The position numbers were made by a program, and so were the translations under genes. Below, piece by piece: positions 44,518 to 53,452 of a stretch of DNA of 64,000 nt. The notes under the pieces are model-generated. The model was not told where the DNA came from and made no database searches. It saw only the letters and a program-made list of their open reading frames with translations. Source of the DNA: Xanthobacter autotrophicus Py2 (GTDB lineage: Bacteria; Pseudomonadota; Alphaproteobacteria; Rhizobiales; Xanthobacteraceae); contig CP000781.1 of assembly GCA_000017645.1 (NCBI GenBank), forward strand, positions 806,001-870,000. The letters run 5' to 3'. Numbering within the stretch: position 1 is the first letter of the stretch; every line of letters begins with the position of its first letter.

Positions 44518-44824
44518 CGCCCGAAGTGTCGGACTGAGCGCTGCAATCACCGCGCAGGCGTAGCTGGAGCGGCGGCATGCTCGCATAGCCGACCCTTTAC
44601 GGGTTGATGGCGTCAAGCGGTCAGTCCGGCCAAGGATCAGCGCAGATAAGCGGGGATGCTTTGCTCAACGCGGAGCCACCGATCAGTCCATTGAGGTCAG
44701 TCGCTTCGCCGTGCGAAGTCACTCGGTGTCGGCTATTCTTGCATAGGCTGACTCGGCGTGTAGGTCCTGAGCCCCGAGGTTGTCACGGCAACTCATGCCT
44801 AAGGGAAGAACGAGGACATCCGGC

Positions 44825-45529
44825 ATGGGAGAGATTAACATCCCCCGCGATCAGCAGGTTGCCATCGCGGCGATCGACGCCAGCGAGTTGGACAGACTCA
44901 TCGAGCAGGCGATCCGGGAGGAACGGTCGGGCGATTTGCGCCGTCTCGCTCTTGTGAACTGCGGCTCCTACATCGCTACAAAGTTCCATTCCTTCGAGCA
45001 GGCATTGGCAAAACGCCGCGAGGCCAAGGCGCAGCGAAAGCGGGCGGAAACAGAAAACGCCCTTCGACGCGCAGGCCATGATTTGTCCTCCGCCGTCGGA
45101 GCTATGAAGCAACGGCTGGAAACCGAGCAGAAGGAAGCGCAGCTCTTTATCGTCGATGACCAGATCATGCCGCCTCATCGCTTCAGCAAACATCTGAGTG
45201 TGAGGGTGAGCTATCGGTGGCGCCGGACTGTCGATGACGAGTGGACGTTCGGCAGCATAACGTTCGTACATGACGTCGATTTACGTCCGGACTATGCGAC
45301 ACCGATTCCCAAGCGAAAGCCGAGCGCCGCCAAGCGGGAACAGGACCAACAAGACAGGCTGTATCAAACTTGGGAGCACCTGATGAGAGGCGCGCTCTAT
45401 TCGGTCAGGGACTATTTCCGGGAAGGCGGTGACGGAGACAAGATTCCCGACACCTTCCAGGCGACGGTCGATTCTCACTCCCGCGGGCTGAACAACTACA
45501 GCACGCAGTTCTGGCGCCAGCAGCCTTGA
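44825..45529 (+). CDS. Hypothetical protein with coiled coil
   Basis: A 234-residue protein. Residues about 60-115 are charged and probably coiled coil (ALAKRREAKAQRKRAETENALRR). The rest includes HLSVRVSYRWRRTVDDEWTF and FQATVDSHSRGLNNYSTQFW. I do not recognise a domain. The start may be ATG here (GAGG ten bases upstream) or 30 bases earlier. It is the only rightward gene between the XRE regulator and the caspase region, has no close neighbours, and could be an independent acquisition. Confidence 0.65.
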   Translation: MGEINIPRDQQVAIAAIDASELDRLIEQAIREERSGDLRRLALVNCGSYIATKFHSFEQALAKRREAKAQRKRAETENALRRAGHDLSSAVGAMKQRLETEQKEAQLFIVDDQIMPPHRFSKHLSVRVSYRWRRTVDDEWTFGSITFVHDVDLRPDYATPIPKRKPSAAKREQDQQDRLYQTWEHLMRGALYSVRDYFREGGDGDKIPDTFQATVDSHSRGLNNYSTQFWRQQP

Positions 45530-45574
45530 AGACGTTCGCCTATCAGGGTGATTGAAGGTGAAAGATGGCGGCGC

Positions 45575-46501
45575 TTACGCGCCGCCGAACTTCCAGACCG
45601 GGATGCCGAGCTTGCGTGCCTTGTCGGCGAGGTTGTCCTGAATGCCCGTGCCCGGGAAATGCATGACGCCGATCGGCAGTACGTCGAGCATCTGGTCGTT
45701 GCGCTTGAATGGCGCGGCCTTGGCGTGCCTCGTCCAGTCGGGCTTGAAGGCGATCTGCGGCACGTTGCGATGATCGGCCCAGCGTGCGGCGATGCGTTCG
45801 GCGCCCTTAGGGCTGCCGCCGTGCAACAGCACCATGTCCGGGTGCTTGGCGTGAACCTGATCGAGCTTGGCCCAGATGAGCCGATGATCGTTGAAGTCGA
45901 GTCCGCCGGTGAGCGCGATCTTCGAGCCCGCCGGAAGAAGGACTTCGTTCTTGGCGCGCTTCCTGGCAGCGAGGAAGTCGCGGCTGTCGATCATCGCCGA
46001 GGTCAGGTTGCGATGGTTGACCATCGATCCGCTGCGCGGCCGCCACGATGAGTTGGTGTGGCGTTCGAAATGTTCGGCGGCCTGGTCGCGCATCAGCTCG
46101 AACGCGTCCCTGCGTTCGATCAGCGTTTGCCCCTGGGCGGTGAGCCGTTCCAAGTCGACGGATTTAACCTCGGAACCGTCCTGCTCCCGTTGGCTCCGCC
46201 TCTGCGCCTGCTCGTTATCGTCGAGTTCGCGCTCGATCCGGTCGGTGGCGCGGTGGAAAAGATTGACGGTCGACCAAAGCAGATCGTCGAGGTCGGGCTC
46301 GAGGCGGGTGTCCTGCAGGGTGACGATCAGGGCGTCAAAAATGTCAGCGATGGCGCCGGCGACGACGTTCCCGTTGGGTAGCGGCCTCGGGTCGAGTTCG
46401 TCCTGGAAAGGGCGGAAGCCGTAAAGCTGAAGTTCGGTCAGAACGTGGTCGGTAGGAGATGAAGCGTGATGGGGCTCGAAGTCGTCGCGATCGCTCGTCA
46501 T
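45575..46501 (-). CDS. DUF2493 protein (SLOG superfamily)
   Basis: A 308-residue protein: helical N-terminal region, then the DUF2493 domain with AGSKIALTGGLDFNDHRLIW, DMVLLHGGSPKGAERIAARWAD, MLDVLPIGVMHFPGTGIQDN. DUF2493 belongs to the SLOG superfamily, Rossmann-like domains thought to bind or process nucleotide ligands. It is a standard backbone gene of these plasmids, coded next to Toprim, ParB-like and DUF932 genes. AAGGAG precedes the ATG. Its 3' end contains a GCGGCGC/GCGCCGC hairpin. Confidence 0.87.
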   Translation of the reverse strand: MTSDRDDFEPHHASSPTDHVLTELQLYGFRPFQDELDPRPLPNGNVVAGAIADIFDALIVTLQDTRLEPDLDDLLWSTVNLFHRATDRIERELDDNEQAQRRSQREQDGSEVKSVDLERLTAQGQTLIERRDAFELMRDQAAEHFERHTNSSWRPRSGSMVNHRNLTSAMIDSRDFLAARKRAKNEVLLPAGSKIALTGGLDFNDHRLIWAKLDQVHAKHPDMVLLHGGSPKGAERIAARWADHRNVPQIAFKPDWTRHAKAAPFKRNDQMLDVLPIGVMHFPGTGIQDNLADKARKLGIPVWKFGGA

Positions 46502-46819
46502 GGGATGCTCCTTCGTCGGTCTGACCGCGACCCTCGCGGCCTTCTGGCGACGAAAGCCGTCGGGCGGGCCGGGCCTGCACCCGGAGCGAAGCGCAGGGCC
46601 CAAGCGTCAGCGGAGGATGGCGAAGCCCGGTTGTTTTGCTTCGCGATGCAAAGGCCCGAAGGGCCGGCGGAAAAGAACCGGGCGCAGCCATTGCCGGGCC
46701 GGACCGTTTGACGGCCGATCGCCCTCTCGAAGGCCGGGTCGCGGTCTCTCCGGCGAAAGGAGAACCCAGTCGGGCGGTCGTGCTGACAGCGCCGCCGCTA
46801 TTGCCGCATCCCGGCGGAA
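46502..46819. other. Non-coding leader between Toprim and DUF2493 genes
   Basis: No gene is supported. GC-rich sequence includes AGCGGAGGATGGCG, also found in the DUF736 leader near 42670, and several short inverted repeats such as GGCCCGAAGGGCC. Probably the untranslated leader of DUF2493. Confidence 0.4.
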
Positions 46820-47860
46820 CTACATCGCATCGGTCGCGATGAAACGCACGACATCTTCTGGGGCGAGCTGGCCGCGGACGTTGGCCCAGAGTGCACTGAT
46901 GCCGATGCGCCTGAGGTCCTCGTTGAAGTCTCCGAGCGTGGGTGACAGAACAATCGCCTCGATCCCAAAAGAGTTCGCCCGTTCGATCAGACTGTCGCGT
47001 GCGCCGTCACCGGCCGGATCGTCGTCACGCACGATGTAGAGTCGGCGGACCGTCGGCGGGAACAGCATGGCTGCGAGATGCGCGGCCGATAGCGCGGCGG
47101 CCATCGGCATAGGGGGTGACGCCATCCGCAGCGACAGAATCGTTTCGATGCCTTCTCCGGCGGCCATCACGTCACGCGCCACGCCGAATCGGACCGCGTG
47201 GCCGAGCAGATCGCCCATCGCCCGCCGCGGCGTGTCAATCGGCGCCTTGCCGCTACCGTCGAGTGCAAGCCAGGTGCGATGTGCGCCGGTGATCCGGCCG
47301 CCGAGATCGGTGACGGATGCGATCATCGCCGGCCAGCTCTCGGTCGGGCTATGCTCATCCGGCCGATAATAGCATCGCGGATGAAAGCGCAGCGATCCGG
47401 TTCCGTGCAAAGCCGTGATGCCGCGTTGACGTAAGTACGTCTCCACGAGAGTGCCCGGAATCGGCTGTGACATGGACAAGAGCCGGCGTGCCGCCTCCGC
47501 CGACCCGGTCGGTGCCGGTGCGAGGCGCCTCGATTGCGGCTCGGGGTCCGGGTGCGGCAGGCTGAGGAAGACTCGGGCTTCGTCGACGACATCCTTGAAG
47601 TCGAGCAGGCCGCGACTCTCACGGATGACGTCGAGCAAATCGCCATGCTCGCCGGTGGCGGCGTCCCTCCATTTGCCCGCAGCGCCCTTGCCGAACTCGG
47701 CGCCTTTCAGGCGGACGAACATGGACCGGCCCGGCGTGTTGCGGGCATCGCCGACCAGCCAGTAGCGACCCTCGCGGCGGCCATTCGAAAGATAGTGACG
47801 GCACACTGCCTCGGCCTGCCGCCCGAGACGTTGCGCCAGATCGGATGCATTGTCCGGCAT
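46820..47860 (-). CDS. Toprim-domain protein (plasmid primase-like)
   Basis: A 346-residue protein with an N-terminal region resembling a primase zinc-finger relic (RREGRYWLVGDARNTPGRSM, KWRDAATGEHGDLLDVIRES), a middle helicase-like or DUF7146 part, and a C-terminal Toprim domain: VMAAGEGIETILSLRMA (catalytic Glu) and LYIVRDDDPAGDGARD (Asp pair). It may prime plasmid or transferred single strands. GGAGG precedes the ATG. It is separated from the upstream ParB-like gene by an intrinsic terminator. Confidence 0.85.
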   Translation of the reverse strand: MPDNASDLAQRLGRQAEAVCRHYLSNGRREGRYWLVGDARNTPGRSMFVRLKGAEFGKGAAGKWRDAATGEHGDLLDVIRESRGLLDFKDVVDEARVFLSLPHPDPEPQSRRLAPAPTGSAEAARRLLSMSQPIPGTLVETYLRQRGITALHGTGSLRFHPRCYYRPDEHSPTESWPAMIASVTDLGGRITGAHRTWLALDGSGKAPIDTPRRAMGDLLGHAVRFGVARDVMAAGEGIETILSLRMASPPMPMAAALSAAHLAAMLFPPTVRRLYIVRDDDPAGDGARDSLIERANSFGIEAIVLSPTLGDFNEDLRRIGISALWANVRGQLAPEDVVRFIATDAM

Positions 47861-47875
47861 CGTGTCCTCCGGAAC

Positions 47876-47905
47876 GAAAAAGGGCCCGCCATCGCTGGCG
47901 GGCCC
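47876..47905 (-). terminator. Intrinsic terminator after ParB-like copy 2
   Basis: Perfect 9-base stem GGGCCCGCC/GGCGGGCCC, six-base loop, followed on the minus strand by TTTTT. It lies between the ParB-like stop and the Toprim start, so the two genes are separate transcripts or attenuated. Confidence 0.9.
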
Positions 47906-47929
47906 CTGACGGTGCGGTTGGCTCCTTCG

Positions 47930-50056
47930 TTACTCGGCCGCTGTGGCGTGGTGTTCGAGCGCGACCGATACATCCTCGGTCACTTCCTCATCTTCCACCA
48001 CGACCGTTTCGCCGCCGTCCGCCGCCGTTTCTGCGCCCGCCGCATCGGCGCCCGCTTCGGCGGAATCAATGACGTCGGACTCAGCAACATTCGGCACGCA
48101 GCGACCAGGCGTGCGGAGCGGCTCCGGAAGCCATCCGGACCCGGCCAACAGGGTCTCGGCCTGTTCCGCCATCTCGGCCTTCTTCAGGTGCTCGATGCGG
48201 TCGCCCGCACGCGCGCCCTTCGCCTCCCGCACTGCTGCAAGGATGCGGGCCTTGGTGACGCGGCCGAAATAGTTGCCGATCGTCGGCGTCCAACCGGCGG
48301 CGACCATGTCGAGATCGATGGCTTGGGCGATGCGGTCGGCGTGTGCAAGGGCTCGAGGCTTGCGATTGTAAGCCTCATAGATCGCGTTGACCGACAACGA
48401 CACGCAGTGCGCGAACAGCGCCTGACGGCTGTCGGTGTCGAACGACATGAGCCCGTCCCAGAGATCGGCTGGCTCTTTGGGCAGGGCGGAGATCCAAGCC
48501 TGATGCCGGGTGTCGAAAGCGACGGCGAGCGCGCTGTCGGCAAGGCCCGGCGCCTGAGCACCGAATCCCGCGCTTTTCACATCGAGCTCCAGGCAGGTGT
48601 CCTGTGCGTAGCGGTAGAATACCTTGAGGCACAGGGCATGAAGCGCCGCGACGAACGCGATGTCGGGATTCTCGCCCAGGGTATGGCGAAGGGCTAGAGT
48701 CCTGTGGGCGGTCAGCTCGGTCATCAGCCGGTCGGGAATCGGCTTGATGCCATCGTCCTCTTCGGGCTCATCCGCAGGAGACTCCGCGCCTGCGCTCGCA
48801 TCGTCGTCCTCGGCTTGGACTGCGATCGCATCCTCGTCGGCGGGATCGGTCTCGACGTCGGCCTCCGAAGCAATCGGAAGCTCATCCTCGGGGCGAACGT
48901 AGCCACGTTCGACGCGCAGGACCCCCGAGCCGTCGATGCTGACGAATGCGCCAGCACGCGCGACCTCGTCGGGATCGAAAGCCTGAGGACGATCGTCGAA
49001 GGCGGCAAGCGCCGTCTCGATCTCGCCGAGCCGCTGATCGACCTCATCGGGCAACTCGTCGGCTTCAGCGTAGGTCTCCTCCAGACCGTCCATCTCGGCC
49101 TGCAACGCATCACGGGTCGCCTGCTCCTCGTCAGTGAGCGGAATCTGCTCGCCGCGCAGTTGCCGCAGGCCATAGGTGTGGCCGTAGGCGAAGTCGGGCG
49201 CGACATCGATCCACCTCCAGCCTTCGGCGCGGATCGCCTCGGACTGCTCCCGAAGCTTCTCGGCCACCAGCGTGTCGAGGAGACCAACATCCTGCAGCCA
49301 GCCGCCGTCGTCGCCCTGGAACAGGTCGCGCAGAATCACGCCGCCCGCCTCAGTGTAGGCGTCGAGGCCGATGAACTGCGCGCGCTTGTCCGAAGCTCGC
49401 ACCGCACCCTCGGTCAGCATCCGGCGAATGACGTGCGGCTCCTTGGAGTAGGACTGGCTCAGCCGCTCGAACACCTGCTCCTGCCGCTCGTGGTCACCGT
49501 TGACGGTGAACGCCATGAGCTGGTCGAGAGTCATGCCATCGTCGGCATAGACGTCGAGGAGCTTGGGCGAGACCGACGCCAGGCGCAGGCGCTGCTTGAC
49601 CACCGATACGGCGACGAAGAAGGCCGCGGCGATGTCTTCCTCGGACTGGCCCTTCTCGCGCAGCGTCAGGAAGGCCCTGAACTGATCGAGCGGATGCAGC
49701 GGCGCGCGCTGGACATTCTCGGCGAGGCTGTCCTCCTCGGGGATGCCATCCTCGCGCACGACGCAGGGCACTGGCGCGGTCTTGGCCAAGCGCTTCTGCT
49801 TGACTAGGCGTTCGAGCGCGCGGAAGCGACGGCCGCCGGCCGGAACCTCGAACATGCCGGTCTCGACGCCGTCGGCATCGCGAACCGGCCGCACGGTGAT
49901 GCTCTGCAGGAGCGTGCGCCGGGCGATGTCCTCCGCCAGCTCCTCGATCGAGACGCCGGCTTTGATCCGGCGAACATTGGACTGGCTCAGCACCAGCTTG
50001 TTGAAAGGGATGTCCCGCGACGAGGACAGGGTGATCTTCTTAACAGCAGTAGCCAT
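47930..50056 (-). CDS. Large ParB/Spo0J-like DNA-binding protein, copy 2
   Basis: A 708-residue paralogue of the 9878-12013 protein: MATAVKKITLSSSRDIPFNK, VRRIKAGVSIEELAEDIARR, GRRFRALERLVKQKRLAKTA, HTH KGQSEEDIAAAFFVAVSVVKQ. Order of parts, the acidic linker and the C-terminal region (GWLPEPLRTP, AEMAEQAETLLAGSG) match copy 1 throughout. Two complete copies on one element may have different targets or derive from two merged elements. It also has the same leader hairpin. Confidence 0.88.
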   Translation of the reverse strand: MATAVKKITLSSSRDIPFNKLVLSQSNVRRIKAGVSIEELAEDIARRTLLQSITVRPVRDADGVETGMFEVPAGGRRFRALERLVKQKRLAKTAPVPCVVREDGIPEEDSLAENVQRAPLHPLDQFRAFLTLREKGQSEEDIAAAFFVAVSVVKQRLRLASVSPKLLDVYADDGMTLDQLMAFTVNGDHERQEQVFERLSQSYSKEPHVIRRMLTEGAVRASDKRAQFIGLDAYTEAGGVILRDLFQGDDGGWLQDVGLLDTLVAEKLREQSEAIRAEGWRWIDVAPDFAYGHTYGLRQLRGEQIPLTDEEQATRDALQAEMDGLEETYAEADELPDEVDQRLGEIETALAAFDDRPQAFDPDEVARAGAFVSIDGSGVLRVERGYVRPEDELPIASEADVETDPADEDAIAVQAEDDDASAGAESPADEPEEDDGIKPIPDRLMTELTAHRTLALRHTLGENPDIAFVAALHALCLKVFYRYAQDTCLELDVKSAGFGAQAPGLADSALAVAFDTRHQAWISALPKEPADLWDGLMSFDTDSRQALFAHCVSLSVNAIYEAYNRKPRALAHADRIAQAIDLDMVAAGWTPTIGNYFGRVTKARILAAVREAKGARAGDRIEHLKKAEMAEQAETLLAGSGWLPEPLRTPGRCVPNVAESDVIDSAEAGADAAGAETAADGGETVVVEDEEVTEDVSVALEHHATAAE

Positions 50057-50071
50057 CGGGATGTACTCCGC

Positions 50072-50112
50072 GACGGGCGGCCGAAAGCCTCTCTCTCGGC
50101 CTCCAACCCGTC
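50072..50112 (-). promoter_or_regulatory. Leader hairpin, copy 3 of a four-copy family
   Basis: Outer arms GACGGG and CCCGTC, inner arms GGCCGA and TCGGCC, loop with CCTCTCTCTC. It ends 15 bases before the ParB-like start. Confidence 0.55.
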
Positions 50113-50166
50113 ACGAAGCGAGCGCAGCCCTCTTCCTCTAGGAGGTTGGGGCTGCGCAGAGGCGTA

Positions 50167-50200
50167 GAGGCGTGAAGCCGCAAACCCGGCTCCACGCCTC
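50167..50200 (-). terminator. Hairpin after the DUF932 gene
   Basis: Arms GAGGCGTG and CACGCCTC, with further pairing of AGCCG and CGGCT inside, eight bases after the DUF932 stop. No T run follows, so it may protect the RNA end or be a Rho-linked terminator. Confidence 0.45.
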
Positions 50201-50207
50201 GCGGTGT

Positions 50208-51419
50208 TTACCGGACGCTGGAAAGGAGCTTCGCGGCCTTGCCCTCCAGCTCCAGCCGCGAATCCTGATGCGGCTTGGTGCGGGCAAGCGCCGTGATCCC
50301 CTGGACGAAGTCGAAGATCGACTCTGGTGGACGCCCTTCTTCCTCCAGCACGGTGGCGATGATCTTCTCGGTCTCGGGACGTGAGAAGCCGCGGCGGCGC
50401 AGGAAGCTTTCGCGATCGTCATCCTTGCGGGCGACGATCTGTTCGCGAGCCGCCCTGATCCCGGCCAGAAACGGCATGGGCGACGACGTGGCGAAGCGTT
50501 CCAGCGCCGGCGCCGCCTGATGCGCGAAGCGATGGCTGGCGAACTTGCTGTGGCGGATCGAGATCTCCTCGAAGCCCTCCGCGCCCCAGATGTTGCGATT
50601 CATGCAAACCGCGCGGAGATAGAAGGACGCCATTCCAAGCGTCTTCGAGCCGACCTCGCTATTCCAGCAATAGAAGCCCCGAAAATAGAGATCGGGATCG
50701 CCATTGGGCAGGCGGCCGGCCTCGATCGGATGGGCGTCATCGACCAGGAAGAGGAAGACGTCGCGATCGGAGGCATAGAGCGTGGTGGTGTCCTTGGTCA
50801 CTTCGACGAACGGGTTGTGCGTCATGGTCGACCAGTCGAGCAGGCCCGGCACCTTCCACCTAGTGTCGCCTGTCCCTTCACCGGCGATCTTCATGACCGC
50901 GGCGACCAGCTCATGGTCCCAGATGCGGCCATAGTCAGGACCGGTGACGGCGCGCAGCTCGATCCGCCCGTCATCGGCTTCCAACGTCTTCACCAGCTCG
51001 GCCCGGTGCGAGAGCAATCCGTGCTGCATGTTGATTCCGGCAAGCGGCGCGGGAAGCTGCCGCATATAGCTGGCCGGGGCGCCGACCAGGCTGCACATCT
51101 GACCAAATGACCAGTGTGTCGGCGCGATGGGTTCGTCGCGGCCCGGGACTATCAACGCCAGGCGCTCGGCGTCGTCGCGACTTGCTTCGATGCGAAGGGC
51201 CCGGGTCTCCACGGTGCGGGCGCTGGCTCGATCAGCACGTGCACGAACGGCAGCGTAGAGCTCGCTGAGCGAAAGGTAGCGCTCGTCGCCGGGTCGCGAG
51301 AACCACTCGGACGACACGCGCCCGATCCGTTCGCCGCGCGAGATGTCGACCTTATAGCCGGCTGAAACCGGCGGGGCGCCGAAGGCGTCTTGCCCGGCGA
51401 GCGTGCTTATCTGAGTCAT
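50208..51419 (-). CDS. DUF932 (LGT/YfjQ-type plasmid) protein
   Basis: A 403-residue DUF932 protein: PTHWSFGQMCSLVGAPASYMRQLP, YGRIWDHELVAAVMKIAGEG, TLYASDRDVFLFLVDDAHPIE, RGFYCWNSEVGSKTLGMASFYLRAVCMNRNIWG, then HQAAPALERFATSSP. DUF932 proteins are common on plasmids and in phage-derived DNA; the function is not established. It sits at the right end of the second backbone block, immediately left of the caspase region, and is transcribed away from it. Confidence 0.9.
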   Translation of the reverse strand: MTQISTLAGQDAFGAPPVSAGYKVDISRGERIGRVSSEWFSRPGDERYLSLSELYAAVRARADRASARTVETRALRIEASRDDAERLALIVPGRDEPIAPTHWSFGQMCSLVGAPASYMRQLPAPLAGINMQHGLLSHRAELVKTLEADDGRIELRAVTGPDYGRIWDHELVAAVMKIAGEGTGDTRWKVPGLLDWSTMTHNPFVEVTKDTTTLYASDRDVFLFLVDDAHPIEAGRLPNGDPDLYFRGFYCWNSEVGSKTLGMASFYLRAVCMNRNIWGAEGFEEISIRHSKFASHRFAHQAAPALERFATSSPMPFLAGIRAAREQIVARKDDDRESFLRRRGFSRPETEKIIATVLEEEGRPPESIFDFVQGITALARTKPHQDSRLELEGKAAKLLSSVR

Positions 51420-51433
51420 GGCAGAATCTCCAT

Positions 51434-51475
51434 GACGGGCCAGCCGGGAGCCTCTCTCTCGGCCTCCAGCCCGTC
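51434..51475 (-). promoter_or_regulatory. Leader hairpin, copy 4 of a four-copy family
   Basis: Perfect 7-base arms GACGGGC (51434-51440) and GCCCGTC (51469-51475) enclose CCTCTCTCTCGGCCTCC. On the coding strand the ribosome site GGAG follows directly after the last arm, and the DUF932 ATG lies 14 bases beyond it. Confidence 0.6.
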
Positions 51476-51600
51476 ACGAAACCCCCGTCTGCACTCTCAC
51501 TCTCGGGGCGCGGGGTTCCCCCGCAGAAGGGGTCGGCCGAGACGAAAGGCTCGGCCGCAAGGGAAGGCCTTCCCCACCCGAGGGTCGTTGCCTCACGGCC

Positions 51601-51629
51601 TTTCCGGGTTGGAGGACCGGAAGCGATTA
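51601..51629 (+). promoter_or_regulatory. Bipartite promoter-like element 1 (before caspase gene)
   Basis: TTTCCGGGTT (51601-51610), 13 bases, then CGATTA (51624-51629). The same pair with identical spacing lies before the sigma-like gene and the ubiquitin-like gene. A transcript would begin near 51636, so translation must start downstream; the TTG at 51689 is 60 bases from the second box. Confidence 0.75.
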
Positions 51630-51688
51630 TAGAATTGGGACTGCCATGGAGCGGCCAAGCGAAAAATCTGGATGACGAGGAATTCGAA

Positions 51689-53152
51689 TTGACGGTGAAA
51701 CGGAAAATGGCGGCGCTGGTGATCGGGAACGGTGCCTACCGCGATTGCGGCGTGCTGAAGAACCCGGTGAACGACGCCGACGACATGGCGACGAAGCTCA
51801 GGTCCTACGGATTCCATGTGGTCTCGAGCGCCGACGCGACGCGCATCGACATGGACCGCAGGCTCCGCGAGTTCAAAGACCTGCTCGCGACCAATGACGT
51901 CGGGCTGTTTTTCTTCGCCGGGCACGGCATGCAGATCGACGGAACGAACTACCTCCTCGCAACCGACACGGACACCTCGTCGGAACTCGACGCGAAGCAC
52001 AGCTCGCTTTCGCTCGATAAGGTCATCGACACGATGGCGAAGTCACAGGCCTCGATGAAGATCATGATTCTCGACGCCTGCCGTAACAACCTGTGGGAGC
52101 GGGCTTGGCATCGCGATGCATCGACGCGGGGCTTGGCCTCGGTGTACGCCCCGAAAGGCACGATCATCGGCTTTGCGACCTCGCCCGGCGAAGTCGCCGA
52201 AGACGGCACAGGTCGCAACGGTACCTATACCGCCGCACTGCTGCAGCATATCGACACGCCGGATTGCTCGATCGAGACGATGTTCAAGCGGGTGCGGAAC
52301 ACCGTGGCGGCCGAAACGCGCGGGAAGCAGACATCCTGGGAGCACACCTCGCTCTCGGGGGAGTTCTATTTCAACATGAGCCTCGGCCGTGTCATCCGGG
52401 AATATAAAGAAACTTCGCTCGCCGACGGCCTCTTCGTCATCGACACGAGCAAGAAGTCACACCGGATTATTCAAGGCCTGAAGAGCCACAACTGGTACAC
52501 GCAGAACGACGCCTTGGGGATGCTTGATGCGGCATCGGCTTCGAAGATGGCGGATGACAGCCTGTTCGTCGTGGGGCGCAACATCTACCAAGCCGCCTGT
52601 GGTGGCGCGAATGCGGCGATCCCTTTCGCCACGAACTTCCTCACTGAGACGAGCGGCTATCCCCCGGAGAAGCGCAAGGCGCTTCTGGATGGCATGTTGT
52701 TCGAGATATTCTTCAACCCGAAGGGGGAGCTGCGAGAGGCGATCAAGGACGGCTACTTCGACGAGCTCTTCGAGTTGCAGCGATATGCCGAGACCAAGGA
52801 GAGCTTCCGGTTCATCAGCGACGCGCTGCAGGCTGCCCGCGGCGATTTCTATGCGCTGCCGGGCAAGAACCGCGAGGTCGCCGTCACTGTCGCGACCAAG
52901 AAAATGAAGGACGGTTATAGGGTGGAGGCCGTGTTCGTGGACGGCGCCGATGTCTTGCGGGCGAAAGACGAGGAATGGGACGTGCCCGAGGCGGAGCGGT
53001 TCTATGAACGCAAGGATCTGGACGCGCTCGTCAGGCAGCTGTCGGCCGAGATGGTGGTCCCCGGCCGATCGCTCAAGGTGACGTTCACGCCCATTGCGGC
53101 GGCGAACGCCGAGTTGCGGTTCCCGACGGGGTGGACGGTTCGCAAGGCTTGA
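51689..53152 (+). CDS. Caspase-like protease with long C-terminal domain
   Basis: A 487-residue protein. Residues 1-230 form a caspase-like domain: AALVIGNGAYRDCGVLKNPV, LFFFAGHGMQIDGTNYLLAT with the catalytic His near 80, and KIMILDACRNNLW with the catalytic Cys near 131. The C-terminal 250 residues (SLADGLFVIDTSKKSHRIIQ, LFVVGRNIYQAACGGANAA, and a final beta-rich segment) match nothing I know and may sense a signal or bind a partner. A longer frame begins with TTG at 51635, but the promoter element overlaps it, so I chose TTG 51689 (GAGG nine bases upstream); GTG 51695 and ATG 51707 remain possible. It shares its promoter element with the sigma/helicase and ubiquitin-like operons, which makes it the likely killing effector of that system. 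Confidence 0.85.
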   Translation: MTVKRKMAALVIGNGAYRDCGVLKNPVNDADDMATKLRSYGFHVVSSADATRIDMDRRLREFKDLLATNDVGLFFFAGHGMQIDGTNYLLATDTDTSSELDAKHSSLSLDKVIDTMAKSQASMKIMILDACRNNLWERAWHRDASTRGLASVYAPKGTIIGFATSPGEVAEDGTGRNGTYTAALLQHIDTPDCSIETMFKRVRNTVAAETRGKQTSWEHTSLSGEFYFNMSLGRVIREYKETSLADGLFVIDTSKKSHRIIQGLKSHNWYTQNDALGMLDAASASKMADDSLFVVGRNIYQAACGGANAAIPFATNFLTETSGYPPEKRKALLDGMLFEIFFNPKGELREAIKDGYFDELFELQRYAETKESFRFISDALQAARGDFYALPGKNREVAVTVATKKMKDGYRVEAVFVDGADVLRAKDEEWDVPEAERFYERKDLDALVRQLSAEMVVPGRSLKVTFTPIAAANAELRFPTGWTVRKA

Positions 53153-53358
53153 GCCTGGTTCGCGTCCGCGGGCGGTGCCGGCTCGGCCAGCGGGGACAAT
53201 CGTGTCGTTAAATTCAAACGGGATATCAGACGCTTATGGGCCAACAACAGAACATGTCGTGCTGGGCGGCCGGCGCGTTTTCCGCTAGGATCAGCCTGCA
53301 ATTCGCTAGCGCTGTGCCGGTCGCGGCGAAAAAAAATTGTGCGGCGACGCGGATTCCC

Positions 53359-53387
53359 TTTCCGGGTTCCCTAGGACGACGCGATCA
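53359..53387 (+). promoter_or_regulatory. Bipartite promoter-like element 2 (before sigma-like gene)
   Basis: TTTCCGGGTT (53359-53368), 13 bases, then CGATCA (53382-53387), 66 bases before the sigma-like ATG. The rest of the 300-base gap contains an A-rich run (about 53328-53340) and no gene. Confidence 0.8.
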
Positions 53388-53452
53388 AGGTAGTGACGGG
53401 CCGGCCATCAGGTCACCCGGTCTGACCGCTGTTGCGAGAGCATGGGGGGACG

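Noticed and set aside
47534..49807. Long plus-strand frames of 387 and 367 codons
   Set aside because: Shadows of the Toprim and second ParB-like genes, without family resemblance or ribosome sites.
51635..51688. Upstream TTG start for the second caspase-like gene
   Set aside because: The predicted transcript start from the shared promoter element falls at about 51636, and the extra residues do not resemble caspase proteins.
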